64,000 nt of DNA from G963664585 sp963664585 (GCA_963664585.2 CAXXEO010000020.1:48422-112421), one strand, 5' to 3'. Shown: positions 7,744 through 16,503, counted from the stretch's first letter. The notes: a model not told the origin generated them from the sequence alone. Numbers and translations are program-made.

Positions 7744-7951
7744 TTCTGTTCCTCTCCTTTGTTTGTTAGTATGTTCGGTGCCTACTGTAGAGTTCTCGCG
7801 CCAATGATACGAAATCCTGTATAAATAGCTCTTGCCTGCAGCGGGGGAAACAGGGGCGCGATTATCATCTAATTTGGGATTAGTATGAATGGACTTGGTT
7901 GCTCTTTTGAAAAGGCGTTATTTATTACAGTATATCGGCTAGCATCAAATT

Positions 7952-7968
7952 GTTCCGAATTATGGAAC
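7952..7968 (-). promoter_or_regulatory. Inverted repeat operator candidate GTTCC-N7-GGAAC
   Basis: The arms GTTCC (7952-7956) and GGAAC (7964-7968) lie about 16 bp downstream of the -10 box, just past the expected transcript start, a repressor position. The IclR protein encoded at 4388-5158 is the nearest candidate binder. No matching dyad was seen in front of the iclR gene itself. Confidence 0.45.
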
Positions 7969-7983
7969 TAAGTTCACCAATAC

Positions 7984-8012
7984 AGAATAATATAGTTCTT
8001 TCTATTTGTCAA
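7984..8012 (-). promoter_or_regulatory. Promoter of the MaoC-to-aroQ operon
   Basis: Minus-strand TTGACA (8007-8012), 17-bp spacer, TATTCT (7984-7989). It gives a leader of about 230 nt. The rest of the gap up to 8317 carries no recognisable gene. Confidence 0.6.
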
Positions 8013-8317
8013 TTCATGTACTCCGCAAATATCTCCCTGGAATTTTGTTTATTTTACACAGCGTGAAGACCTTGCTTTTTTTGCAGAAATCGGGTTTGGA
8101 CTAATTTAGGAAACTATCCATATGTAAAAGTAAAAGCCTTCCCATATCTGCCGGATTGAGTCTTTCGATGCTGCAACCCTGTTACCTCCTCCATAAAAGC
8201 ATGTCGTTGTCAAATCATACGAATGTAAAATTAAATGATAATTCTGTGTCCATCCTTCGAATATGGGGGAATGCTAAGGACAAAATCGAGTGCCAGTTAA
8301 GAAAAATTCAGCATGAA

Positions 8318-8359
8318 AAAGCGGCTCAATCAGAACTAATGTCCTGATTGAGCCGCTTT
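8318..8359 (-). terminator. Terminator of the aldo/keto reductase gene
   Basis: 16-base perfect arms (AAAGCGGCTCAATCAG and its complement) around a 10-base loop, about 100 bp past the minus-strand stop at 8458, with a T run on the minus strand. Confidence 0.85.
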
Positions 8360-8457
8360 CAATATTAGGTTTGGGAAACATATTTCTTCAATCTGCACGG
8401 ATTACTTCATCAGATCCCAAAGGAGGAAAAGCGTGGCTTTGACAGCGACCGGGTTTC

Positions 8458-9468
8458 CTATCGGAGAAAGGTTTTGTAATCAGCATAGTTATCTCTTAAC
8501 AGCTTAGGGGTATTCAGGCCATAGGGACAGTGGGAGGTACAGTGACCGCAGCTGATGCAGTTGTCGATCTTGGCCATTTCGGCCTGCCAGCCTTCTTCAA
8601 AATACTGCGCAGCGGGAGCGCGGCGAAGCAGAAGGGACATTCTCGCGCAAGTGGGAATGTCGATTCCCGCAGGGCAGGGACGGCAGTAGCCGCATCCACG
8701 GCAGAATGAGCCGGTAAGCTCATCGCGATCCTTGTCGATGATGGACTGAAGCTCGGCTGTCATTACGGGAGGATTTTCCGCATAGCTTAAGAACTCCTCT
8801 AGTTCGTGAAGCTGTTGTATACCCCAGATGGGAAGGACATTGTCAAATTGAGACATGAACGCACTTGCAGCGCGGGAATCGCGAATCAGCCCCCCGGATA
8901 GTGCTTTCATTGCTATGAAACCTATATTGTGCTCCTTGCAAAGCTGTGCAAGGTGAATTTCCCGGTCGTCGGCAAGGTAGCTGAAAGGGAACTGAAGGGT
9001 ATCATAGAGCCCACTTAACACTGCCTCTTCTGCTACCTGAAGGCGGTGGTTAGAAATACCGATAAACCGAATTTTACCCTGGCTTTGGGCCTCAAGCATA
9101 GCCTCGTACAGTCCAGTTCCATCTCCCGGTTTTGGTACAAAGGATGGATTGTGAAATTGAAATATGTCTATGTAATCAGTTTTCATCATTTTCAGACTGG
9201 TGGCAAGATCATTCCAAAAACCTTCGACAGTGGTGGATGGGGTTTTTGTGGCGATGAAAAGGTTTTTTCTCACAGAGGAAAGAGTACGCCCGATCTTCTC
9301 TTCGCTATCGCTGTATCCCCGTGCAGTATCATAGAATAAAATATTTCCTTCATAAGCTCTTTTTAACAGTGTATCAGCCGCTTCAAAGCTTATCCGCTGC
9401 ATAGGAAGAGCTCCAAAAGCATTTTTCCCAACAGTAATACCGGTTCTTCCCAGAGTAACAGATGGCAT
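8458..9468 (-). CDS. Aldo/keto reductase with C-terminal 4Fe-4S domain
   Basis: 336 residues. The N-terminal ~245 residues form an aldo/keto reductase barrel: Asp and Tyr in LFYDTARGYSDSEEKIG, Lys in IATKTP, His in IFQFHNP. The C-terminal ~80 residues carry two cysteine clusters, CRGCGYCRPCP (about 255) and CISCGHCTSHCPYGL (about 303), expected to hold two 4Fe-4S clusters. Such fusions are common in anaerobes and probably link NAD(P)H or ferredoxin electrons to reduction of a small carbonyl compound; the substrate is unknown. Single gene with its own terminator. Confidence 0.9.
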   Translation of the reverse strand: MPSVTLGRTGITVGKNAFGALPMQRISFEAADTLLKRAYEGNILFYDTARGYSDSEEKIGRTLSSVRKNLFIATKTPSTTVEGFWNDLATSLKMMKTDYIDIFQFHNPSFVPKPGDGTGLYEAMLEAQSQGKIRFIGISNHRLQVAEEAVLSGLYDTLQFPFSYLADDREIHLAQLCKEHNIGFIAMKALSGGLIRDSRAASAFMSQFDNVLPIWGIQQLHELEEFLSYAENPPVMTAELQSIIDKDRDELTGSFCRGCGYCRPCPAGIDIPTCARMSLLLRRAPAAQYFEEGWQAEMAKIDNCISCGHCTSHCPYGLNTPKLLRDNYADYKTFLR

Positions 9469-9695
9469 TTTGATATCCCCAATCTTTATTTATATCTATA
9501 TTTTGCTACGGCGCAGGGAAAATGTCAATCCCGGTTAAAAATCGCAATCTCGTCGATTTACACTTCAGAAACAATTTATAATACCCAGCTTCAGCATGAC
9601 ACAAGCTATCTTACCCAACTTAAAAGTCAATTTAACAAACTTATCAAAATAGACAATCAGATAGATGCCATACTAAATTTAGTTTAAATAGTTCT

Positions 9696-10406
9696 TTATC
9701 GTTCGTTTCTTTTTTTCGCCGCAGGTAGGAAGAGTGGGGCTGACAGAGAAGATAAAAAACGTGCACGTGCATTCTTAACATGAACTCTGGCGGCAGATTC
9801 TGATCCGGCAACATCGCCTTTATCAATACAGTCAAGAATGGTACGGTGCTCAGCAACCGTTTCTCTCTGTGCTTCAACCATCCACATGGAGCGCTGGCGC
9901 AGACGCTGCAAGTGATCGTAGACATCCTTCATACTTTTACTAAGAAAACGGTTGCCACCATTTTGGACAATGATATCTTTCCATTCCTCATTTAGCATAA
10001 ACAAGCGGCTTTTATCGCCACTTTCAATGCAGACGGACATATCATCAAGCATGGTGTACATATGGTTAATGGTTTTCCTGGAAATATTATTGCAGGCCAG
10101 TCGAACGGAAAGGCCTTCTAGTACCTCGCGAATATCATACATGTTCATCGCATCTTCAACCGATATGTCCCGCACATAAGTACCGCGTCTTGGCGTGTTC
10201 ACTAACAGACCCTCATGCTCAAGCTGACGGAAAGCCTCACGAACTGGAGTTCGGCTTACGGCAAGACTTTCCGCGATAGCAGTTTCGATCAGCTTGTCGC
10301 CCGGCTTTAGCAGATTGCTTAAAATGGCAGCTCTTAGTGACTCAAGGACAGCCTCACGTACAGGCCTGTCACCATTGATGACGACCTTTTCAAGAGAGTA
10401 AACCAT
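9696..10406 (-). CDS. GntR family regulator, FCD (FadR) subfamily
   Basis: 236 residues: winged helix at about 12-80 (AESLAVSRTPVREAFRQLE, then GTYVRDISVEDA), then an all-helical FCD ligand domain (MYDIREVLEGLSVRLA, NGGNRFLSKSMKDVYDHL, EHRTILDCIDKGDVAGSE, HVKNARARF). Asp and two His of the usual FCD metal site are visible; the third position, usually FH, reads EW, so the site may differ. Two GTATAC operators sit in its own promoter, which implies autoregulation. It is divergent from the racemase gene at 10854, a likely target (inference). Confidence 0.9.
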   Translation of the reverse strand: MVYSLEKVVINGDRPVREAVLESLRAAILSNLLKPGDKLIETAIAESLAVSRTPVREAFRQLEHEGLLVNTPRRGTYVRDISVEDAMNMYDIREVLEGLSVRLACNNISRKTINHMYTMLDDMSVCIESGDKSRLFMLNEEWKDIIVQNGGNRFLSKSMKDVYDHLQRLRQRSMWMVEAQRETVAEHRTILDCIDKGDVAGSESAARVHVKNARARFLSSLSAPLFLPAAKKRNER

Positions 10407-10435
10407 TTTAGATCATCCTTTCTCTTATTTAAAAC

Positions 10436-10464
10436 GGTATACAATAATCAAATATTGTATACAA
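10436..10464. promoter_or_regulatory. Paired GTATAC operators of the FCD-GntR regulator
   Basis: GGTATACAAT (10436-10445) and TTGTATACAA (10455-10464) are two copies of the palindrome that FCD-type GntR proteins typically bind, 19 bp centre to centre, and together form a larger dyad. They lie 30-58 bp upstream of the gntR start at 10406. Confidence 0.75.
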
Positions 10465-10569
10465 ATATAATATTTGATTTATTTACAGATGGCAATAGGG
10501 CATGGAAAAAACAGCATAATGCTAATAAGTTACTCAAAAACTAGTTTCTTATTACAAATAAATTTGATA

Positions 10570-10673
10570 TATAGTTGATTAACTTGAAAACGAGCTTGTG
10601 ATTTCTTCCCCCGCCGAAGGCGGGGGAAGAAAATGACGTTTTATATAGCCAGTTTTTAAGTTAACTGGCTATA
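10570..10673 (+). repeat. Palindromic element A2 (family A, forward)
   Basis: Begins TATAGTTGATTAACTTG, core arm CTTCCCCCGCC with loop GAA, ends AACTGGCTATA. 104 bp, near complete. Located between the gntR operators and the racemase gene. Confidence 0.92.
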
Positions 10674-10853
10674 AAAAAGTATCAATGAATCAAATTATCT
10701 TGACGTATTCTGCTTCAATGATTTAAATACTGTCTTTCCTATAAATACGTGCATATGGTATGATAGAAATATTAAAGTAAAAATTGAAGGAAAAACCGAT
10801 TGTAAAAATGTATGTGACTTATCTGTAAATAAAAATAAAGTAAGGGAATGAAT

Positions 10854-11558
10854 ATGAAAAAGGTTATTGGCATCATTGGGGGTATGGGCCCCTTGGCGAC
10901 AGTCGATCTTTTCAAGAAAATTGTCTCAATGACAAAGGCGGATTCTGACCAGGAGCATCTTCGCGTCTGTATAGACAGCAATACAGATATACCCGACAGA
11001 ACCAAAGCAATTCTTCATGGGGGAATTGATCCAGTGGATGAAATACTGCGATCTGCGCAACGGCTTGAATCAGCGGGAGCGGATGTTTTGATCATGCCTT
11101 GCAATACTGCCCATTATTTTTATGACAGGTTGACCGCTGCTACGTCGCTGCCCATCCTTAATATGCTGGAGGAAACTGCGAAGGAGATTGTCCGACAGGG
11201 AATTGGCACCGTGGGGCTTCTGGCCACTGACGGAACCATCCAATCGGGCGTGTATGATCATATTCTGCAAAAATATGAAATCAAGGTGCTCAAACCATCC
11301 GATGAAGATCAGCGCCATATTATGGATATCATTTATAAAGGGGTAAAAGCCTCAAATGCTCAGTTGGATATCACAGGCTTTCTACATGCACTTGATAAAC
11401 TTGAGGCCGCTGGTGCAGAAGCATTGGTTCTTGGCTGCACTGAACTGCCTATCGCCTTCGTGATGTTTGATATAAAGAAAAAGGTTGTTGATCCCACTGC
11501 GGTACTTGCTTCTGCGGCGATTCTGTTTGCAGGCGGAGAGATTCGAAAAAGTGAGTGA
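10854..11558 (+). CDS. Aspartate/glutamate racemase family protein
   Basis: 234 residues from the chosen start. Opening GIIGGMGPLATVDLF and the two catalytic-cysteine motifs MPCNTAHYF (about 84) and LGCTELPIAF (about 194) identify the cofactor-independent Asp/Glu racemase superfamily, closest in look to aspartate racemase. The ATG at 10854 has GGGA six bases upstream; an ATG at 10848 overlaps that site. The adjacent, divergent FCD-GntR regulator may control it. Could also be a hydantoin racemase relative, but the motifs favour aspartate. Confidence 0.85.
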   Translation: MKKVIGIIGGMGPLATVDLFKKIVSMTKADSDQEHLRVCIDSNTDIPDRTKAILHGGIDPVDEILRSAQRLESAGADVLIMPCNTAHYFYDRLTAATSLPILNMLEETAKEIVRQGIGTVGLLATDGTIQSGVYDHILQKYEIKVLKPSDEDQRHIMDIIYKGVKASNAQLDITGFLHALDKLEAAGAEALVLGCTELPIAFVMFDIKKKVVDPTAVLASAAILFAGGEIRKSE

Positions 11559-11577
11559 TCACGCTGTATAATAGAGA

Positions 11578-11612
11578 AAAGGAAATGCCGTCCTTCGGGC
11601 GGCATTTCCTTT
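11578..11612 (+). terminator. Terminator of the racemase gene
   Basis: 13-base arms AAAGGAAATGCCG and complement with a TTCGG-type loop, 20 bp past the stop codon. The remaining gap to 11883 shows only weak ORFs with no family resemblance. Confidence 0.88.
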
Positions 11613-11883
11613 GGGTCGGTCACCCGCAAACACTATAGTTGGCAGTATTTATGGAAAATATATCCAATTAGTATAGAACAAGCCAGCGCCTGATCCATTT
11701 TTGCATTCCAAATATGGTATAATATGGAATCAAAATTCCAGCCGCAACCATATGATAGCAACAATATTCTTGGTTTGATTAACATAGTAAGCATATCCAT
11801 ATATTTATATACAGAAAAGCATTTAACAGAGCTTAATAGCAATTTGAATGCAGTCAGTATCAGTTTCATAATGATATGAATGA

Positions 11884-11989
11884 TATAGCCAATTAACTTA
11901 AAAAGTGGCTATATATAAAACGTTATTTTCTTTCCTCGCCTTCGGCGGGGGAAGAAATCACAAGCTTATTTTCAAGTTAATCAACTATA
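11884..11989 (-). repeat. Palindromic element A3 (family A, reverse)
   Basis: Starts TATAGCCAATTAACTT, ends AAGTTAATCAACTATA, core arm CGCC/GGCGGGGGAAG. 106 bp. It ends only 16 bp before the start of the methyltransferase gene, so it forms most of that gene's upstream region. Confidence 0.9.
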
Positions 11990-12005
11990 AAAATGGGAGT
12001 GCAAA

Positions 12006-12827
12006 ATGAGTAAATTTATTTGTCCAGTTTGCGGCAGGGAACTAATCACCAATTTTAAAAGTGTGTGTTGCGAGAACAATCATAATTTTGATATTGCGAA
12101 AAGCGGCTATGTAAATTTGCTTTTGTCTCAGCAAATAAAGTCCAAGCGCCACGGAGACGACAAACTGATGGTTCGATCAAGACAAGATTTTTTAAACAAA
12201 GGATATTACGATTCGCTTTTAAATAATGTTTTGAAAACAATCATTAAATATGCAAAAAACGGTTGCAGAATTCTTGATGCCGGCTGTGGTGAATGCTGGT
12301 ACACTGCGAATATTTACAAATATTTGATCAAGAACCAGATAAAACCTGAAGTGCTGGCAATTGATATCTCCAAGGATGCTCTTGCTGCGGGAGCTAAACG
12401 TAATCGGGAAATAGAACTTGCGGTTGCCAGTGTGTTTAGTCTTCCTGTCAAAGAAGAGTCTTGTGATATACTCATCTCTTTTTTTGCCCCTTTTTGCGGC
12501 GGTGAGTTTACTCGTGTTCTCAAAAAAGATGGTGTTATGATCCGGGTGATCCCACTTCAAAAGCATTTATGGAGCTTAAAAAAAGCAGTTTATGAAAACC
12601 CCTATGAAAATGAGGTTGAAAGCTATATTCTTGATGGATTTGAACTTTTGGAAAATCAGGAAGTTCGGGAGAGCATTCATCTTTCCTGTCATGAAGATAT
12701 TTCTCGCGTTTTTACAATGACGCCCTATTATTATAAAACAAGTGCAGAAGATCAAAGAAAATTACAAGACCTTTCTGCACTGGAAACAGAAATTGAATTT
12801 GGAATACTGACTTACCGCAAAAAGTAA
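12006..12827 (+). CDS. 23S rRNA (guanine-N1)-methyltransferase, RlmA type
   Basis: 273 residues. The N-terminus carries a zinc site (CPVCGREL, then CCENNHNFD) followed by KSGYVNLLLSQ, a hallmark of the RlmA/TlrB family that methylates G745 or G748 of 23S rRNA. The SAM-binding motif is ILDAGCGECWYTA (about 94) and the later motif PFCGGEFTRVLKKDG fits the class I methyltransferase fold. Some members give low-level macrolide resistance (tylosin type); which guanine is the target cannot be read. Single gene; GGGAG ribosome site lies directly after a family A repeat. Confidence 0.85.
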   Translation: MSKFICPVCGRELITNFKSVCCENNHNFDIAKSGYVNLLLSQQIKSKRHGDDKLMVRSRQDFLNKGYYDSLLNNVLKTIIKYAKNGCRILDAGCGECWYTANIYKYLIKNQIKPEVLAIDISKDALAAGAKRNREIELAVASVFSLPVKEESCDILISFFAPFCGGEFTRVLKKDGVMIRVIPLQKHLWSLKKAVYENPYENEVESYILDGFELLENQEVRESIHLSCHEDISRVFTMTPYYYKTSAEDQRKLQDLSALETEIEFGILTYRKK

Positions 12828-12898
12828 TGGCGAAATTTGCTTAAGACTTTTACGGGGCAGAGAACGGATCATCTCTTACGACTATTTTGCAAAGTGAA

Positions 12899-12937
12899 AA
12901 CCTCCTATATCGACCATTTAAGGCGTTGTAGGAGGTA
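12899..12937 (+). terminator. Possible terminator after the methyltransferase gene
   Basis: Arms AACCTCCTA and TAGGAGGTA separated by 21 bases and followed by TTATATTT. Only a short stem with a long loop, so weak. Confidence 0.45.
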
Positions 12938-12950
12938 TTATATTTAATGG

Positions 12951-13056
12951 TATAGTTGATTAACTTGAAAACAAGCTTGTGATTTCTTCCCCCGCCGAAG
13001 GCGGGGGAAGAAAATGACGTTTTATAACTAGCCAGTTTTTAAGTTAATTGGCTATA
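12951..13056 (+). repeat. Palindromic element A4 (family A, forward)
   Basis: 106 bp, TATAGTTGATTAACTTG to TTAATTGGCTATA with the perfect CTTCCCCCGCC core. It lies in the convergent gap between the methyltransferase and Nudix genes. Confidence 0.92.
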
Positions 13057-13090
13057 CTACCAAAAAAGTGGTAGTTACTCCATTCTGATT

Positions 13091-13615
13091 TCACTCATTT
13101 CGCGCAATGGCGCCAGGACATCTCCTCATTTCAAACAGCGTTTCAATGAAATGACGGTGATATGGAATAAATATACCCTCGTCAAGCATATTTAACACTT
13201 CACTTTTATTTGCCCATTTAACACGCTGAACTTCTTCATACTGAAGAGTTAATTCACGAATGTCGAGATTGTTTTCTAATAAATAGTAGTCATCAAACCC
13301 AAATCTAAAATTAACCGTTATAAAAGGACGCTCATTGGTCAAGTCGACTTTGAAACCGATTTCCTCAAATAGTTCGCGCTCTGCTGCTGTTTGGCTTTTC
13401 TCTCCAGCAAGTGCACTTCCACCAACAGTTATATCCCACATATTTGGCCAACCTTCTTTGAACGGCTGTCTCTGTTGGACAAGCATCTCATCCTTAGAAT
13501 TGAAAATGCAAATATGCACCACAAGATGAAAATCATTGATTAAGAACTGGCTTCCACGCTCCATTGTTCGCCCTGTTCTAATACGTTCTTTATCATAAAT
13601 ATCCCATAATTCCAT
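13091..13615 (-). CDS. Nudix hydrolase
   Basis: 174 residues. The Nudix box is complete: GGSALAGEKSQ, then ERELFEEIGF, giving the G-x5-E-x7-REUxEExGU pattern at about 65-87. The preceding segment (QRQPFKEGWPNMWDITVGG) is like isopentenyl-diphosphate isomerase and related cytosolic Nudix proteins, but the isomerase's extra Cys and Glu are not evident. Function is therefore a general nucleoside-diphosphate-X hydrolase. Single minus-strand gene. Confidence 0.85.
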   Translation of the reverse strand: MELWDIYDKERIRTGRTMERGSQFLINDFHLVVHICIFNSKDEMLVQQRQPFKEGWPNMWDITVGGSALAGEKSQTAAERELFEEIGFKVDLTNERPFITVNFRFGFDDYYLLENNLDIRELTLQYEEVQRVKWANKSEVLNMLDEGIFIPYHRHFIETLFEMRRCPGAIARNE

Positions 13616-13705
13616 ATTTCATTACCTTCTCAGAATTTTATTTAGACGTACAGATATTTTACCATGTAAATGGAAATGATGGAATAACTATCCTTTGAAT
13701 TCGTA

Positions 13706-14449
13706 TTAAATGTTAGTTACAAATGTAAGAAATCCGGATGCAGCCAAAAAAATATATATAATTTTTTTCAGTTGATCAATATTAATTTTGTCTATGATCT
13801 TTGTTCCAATGGTTTGTCCTATCCAAATACCAATCATACCCGGTATGATGAGCGGTAAAATGTCTATTGTTAAAATACCATTTATCGCACGCAAAACGGT
13901 GTTATATAGACCAGTAACGAAAAAAAATATCTGTATTGTGGCGAGGTATTTCATCTTGTCATCGTCTGCAGCCGCAAGAAAATAAAGCACCATTGGCGGC
14001 CCGCCAATTCCAAATAATCCGCTTGCCATTCCTGATATGCTTGAACAAACCGCGGCAGTTCCAAACGTCGGCTTCAGCTTAATTCGATTTGCGAAAAAGA
14101 TGAAATATATGGCAACCGCAATCAGGAACAGCCCAAAATAAGCCTTGAGCCCACTCACATTCACCTTGGTCGAAAAGTTTATTGTGATACCACTCACAAC
14201 AACATAGAATACTAAAGGCAGTGCTACGATCTTCAAGTCAACATGTCTGCGATACTTCCACGTTAAAGTCAAGCTTAATAACAACGTGATAATCGTAGAT
14301 AATGCCGAAGACTGTAAAAGTGGTATAAACAGCGGAAAAAATAACATGACAAATATTCCGCCGCCAAACCCAGTGGTTGTCTGTATCAATCCCGCACCGA
14401 TTGCGGGAAGAAATACAAACAGCATTAACAAAAGACTCGATTTTTCCAT
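13706..14449 (-). CDS. TauE/SafE family membrane transporter
   Basis: 247 residues, about eight hydrophobic helices. Two related halves carry the family's glycine-rich segments: GAGLIQTTTGFGGGIFVM near the N-terminus and SGMASGLFGIGGPPMVLYFL in the middle. Members export sulfite, sulfoacetate or other organic anions in the cytoplasmic membrane. The start at 14449 follows GAGGGA; a longer frame to 14551 lacks a signal. Neighbours give no clue to the substrate. Confidence 0.85.
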   Translation of the reverse strand: MEKSSLLLMLFVFLPAIGAGLIQTTTGFGGGIFVMLFFPLFIPLLQSSALSTIITLLLSLTLTWKYRRHVDLKIVALPLVFYVVVSGITINFSTKVNVSGLKAYFGLFLIAVAIYFIFFANRIKLKPTFGTAAVCSSISGMASGLFGIGGPPMVLYFLAAADDDKMKYLATIQIFFFVTGLYNTVLRAINGILTIDILPLIIPGMIGIWIGQTIGTKIIDKINIDQLKKIIYIFLAASGFLTFVTNI

Positions 14450-14693
14450 CTGTATAGTTCCCTCAATTCGTATTTCCACTACAAGTATTTTCATTGTATC
14501 AACATGATGAGACAAGATCAATGGCAGTACAGAAAATATTATGTAATACAAAATCTTATGTAAATCGTATCGTTTTTTCGCCTCTATTACCGTTTGAATT
14601 TATAACACGTATAAATCTTTGATTGTTAATTTACCAGGTTATATCCAGATTTTATGAAATCCATTTCTTTATATAGGAAATACAGCCCCAAAT

Positions 14694-15965
14694 TCATTGT
14701 ACAGGTTCCATAATATAATTATATATAATCTTTGATTTTTGCTGTGCATCCTTTCGAATTTCGTCAATTTCTCTCAGATTATCCATTAGTATTGATACCA
14801 CATAAGGGCATATCGAGTTGTCTTTTGCCATGGAATCAAGTATGACGACTGTTTCTTCAAGTGACATGCCTTTTCGGTAAGGCCGATCTTCAGTAAGGGC
14901 CGTGAAAATATCCGACACGGCCATGATCCGCGATCCCAACGGAATGTTGTCACTATGCAAGTGAAAAGGATAGCCATTTCCATTCAACTTTTCATGGTGA
15001 AAAGAAGCCCACTTATTGATTACCTCAAACTCCTTGATTGTCTGCAACAGGCGATATGTATAAAAAGTATGGGATCTGATTACATTTTGCTCCTCTGCAT
15101 TGAGATTACTTTGCTTATTCAGAATATTTTTGCTTACCGCCAATTTTCCCAAGTCATGCAAGTTGCCCGCAACAAGCATCATTTTACATTCATTTTCAGA
15201 AAAGCCTGCAAGTTCCGCTAATTTTGCTGCTGTCTTTGCAACGCCGGCCGAATGATTTGCAGTAAATGGGTTTCTAAAATCAATAATATTGGCAAATATT
15301 TTTGTCAGTTGGTTTATTTCATCAATATCAAGTTCAACCGTGTCAAATAACACTATATCAGGCAGTATATAAAGCAATGACTTGTATTCGATATCGAGCC
15401 AGATATATTCATTAACACTGATGTCCATAAAGGCATCAACCAGTTCCGGTATAAAAACCGAGTTTTTTTGTTCCAGTATTTTTTTTCGTATAGCTCCGAT
15501 CTGATCGATGACATTTTGGCTTTTATCTATTGAAACTGCAACACGGTCCGCCAAATGGAGTATATGACTTAGATTCGTTACATTACTGCCGTTGAACATT
15601 CTACCTTCTCCATTTTTCCAAGGAACATGGTGATATCGAATAATTTCGGCAGCATCGGAGAGCGGGGAGAACCCTTCAATAAGCCGTGCACCCCTGAAGG
15701 CATGGTCGTTCGATGTCTGCGGCTCATTTTCGATTAAAGCAAGCCTTTCATCCAATGAAAAGGCTCCGACATCGTGTAATAATCCGGCAAGCATCAGGCT
15801 CTTTTTCTGCTCTGCAGGCAAGTCCAGTTGCTCACCGATTCTGAATGCCAGATAAGCCACCTGTTGGTGGTGGTTTGCAACCTCATGACTGATAAGATCC
15901 CCGGCGTTTGTCAGGCAGATAAGAAGGTCATACATATTTATCCGAATTTTATCTATTCTTTGCAT
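14694..15965 (-). CDS. Tandem HD / HD-GYP domain protein
   Basis: 423 residues with two HD domains. First (about 27-150): NHHQQVAYLAFRIGEQL, LLHDVGAFSL, YHHVPWKNGEG. Second (about 235-400): NHSAGVAKTAAKLAELAG, NLHDLGKLAV, then FHHEKLNGNGYPFHL and GSRIMAVSDIFTALTEDRPY, a full HD-GYP set for cyclic di-GMP hydrolysis. The first domain keeps HD and HH but lacks GYP. No sensor or receiver domain precedes them. Likely a cytosolic c-di-GMP phosphodiesterase or related nucleotide hydrolase. Monocistronic. Confidence 0.88.
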   Translation of the reverse strand: MQRIDKIRINMYDLLICLTNAGDLISHEVANHHQQVAYLAFRIGEQLDLPAEQKKSLMLAGLLHDVGAFSLDERLALIENEPQTSNDHAFRGARLIEGFSPLSDAAEIIRYHHVPWKNGEGRMFNGSNVTNLSHILHLADRVAVSIDKSQNVIDQIGAIRKKILEQKNSVFIPELVDAFMDISVNEYIWLDIEYKSLLYILPDIVLFDTVELDIDEINQLTKIFANIIDFRNPFTANHSAGVAKTAAKLAELAGFSENECKMMLVAGNLHDLGKLAVSKNILNKQSNLNAEEQNVIRSHTFYTYRLLQTIKEFEVINKWASFHHEKLNGNGYPFHLHSDNIPLGSRIMAVSDIFTALTEDRPYRKGMSLEETVVILDSMAKDNSICPYVVSILMDNLREIDEIRKDAQQKSKIIYNYIMEPVQ

Positions 15966-16056
15966 ACATTAATCTCCTTGCTAACAAGTATAAATAGCCA
16001 TATTTAAATTATACATTTCTCTGTCTATTTCACAAGATATCATAAATGAACACTAA

Positions 16057-16280
16057 TTTACACGCCCAAAATGGAAAGAATTAAAAAGGTTTTGTGAAAA
16101 TGATGGTTGGAAATGTTATAAAGTTACTGACCATTATTTTTACAGAAAAAAAAGTCCTGATGGGATCACCAGACAGATAAAAGTATCAAAGAGAAGCGGC
16201 GAGATACATACAAACTTATAGAATATGATTTTAAAAAGCAACTGCAAGTTACGAAAGAATACTTCAACAGTAAAATTTAA
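16057..16280 (+). pseudogene. Broken HicA-like toxin gene
   Basis: Reading in one frame from TGG at 16072 gives WKELKRFCENDGWK, then DHYFYRKKSPDG and VSKRSGEIHTNL followed by a TAG; a few codons later the frame shifts by one base in an A run, and the original-looking C-terminus QLQVTKEYFNSKI continues to a TAA at 16280. The pattern (GW, a His-Tyr-Tyr-Arg stretch, S-x-x-S-G-E-I) resembles HicA-type mRNA interferases. There is no start codon in frame after the stop at 16054. One nonsense codon, one frameshift and a lost start make it dead. No antitoxin partner is visible. Confidence 0.6.
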
Positions 16281-16455
16281 AGCAGAAGGTGTAAGAATAA
16301 TCTTAAGCCTTCTTTTTTTATAGTTTATTGCTTCAAGCGAATCGTCGCATACCCGCCTACACACCCCGACAATCCAATATCATTATAAGGCTATAAACAG
16401 GATTTTTAAGCCTTTTTTATATTTTCTATGACATTTGTTGCAAATTGATAATGCA

Positions 16456-16497
16456 AAAACCTCCCAGAATGGCTTAGACAGCCGATCTAGGAGGTTT
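16456..16497 (-). terminator. Terminator of tRNA-Leu
   Basis: Minus-strand hairpin with AACCTCC/GGAGGTT outer arms and a TGGCT/AGCC inner part, flanked by a T run, directly after the tRNA. Confidence 0.8.
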
Positions 16498-16503
16498 CTT
16501 TTT

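Noticed and set aside
8156..8347. 63-codon plus-strand frame before the aldo/keto reductase terminator
   Set aside because: It ends inside the terminator hairpin and has no ribosome site.
11633..11869. 78-codon minus-strand frame
   Set aside because: No ribosome site, no family resemblance, AT-rich and probably chance.
10570..13056. Three repeats within 2.5 kb as a CRISPR array
   Set aside because: Units are 104-106 bp, palindromic, in both orientations and kilobase-spaced, with no cas genes.
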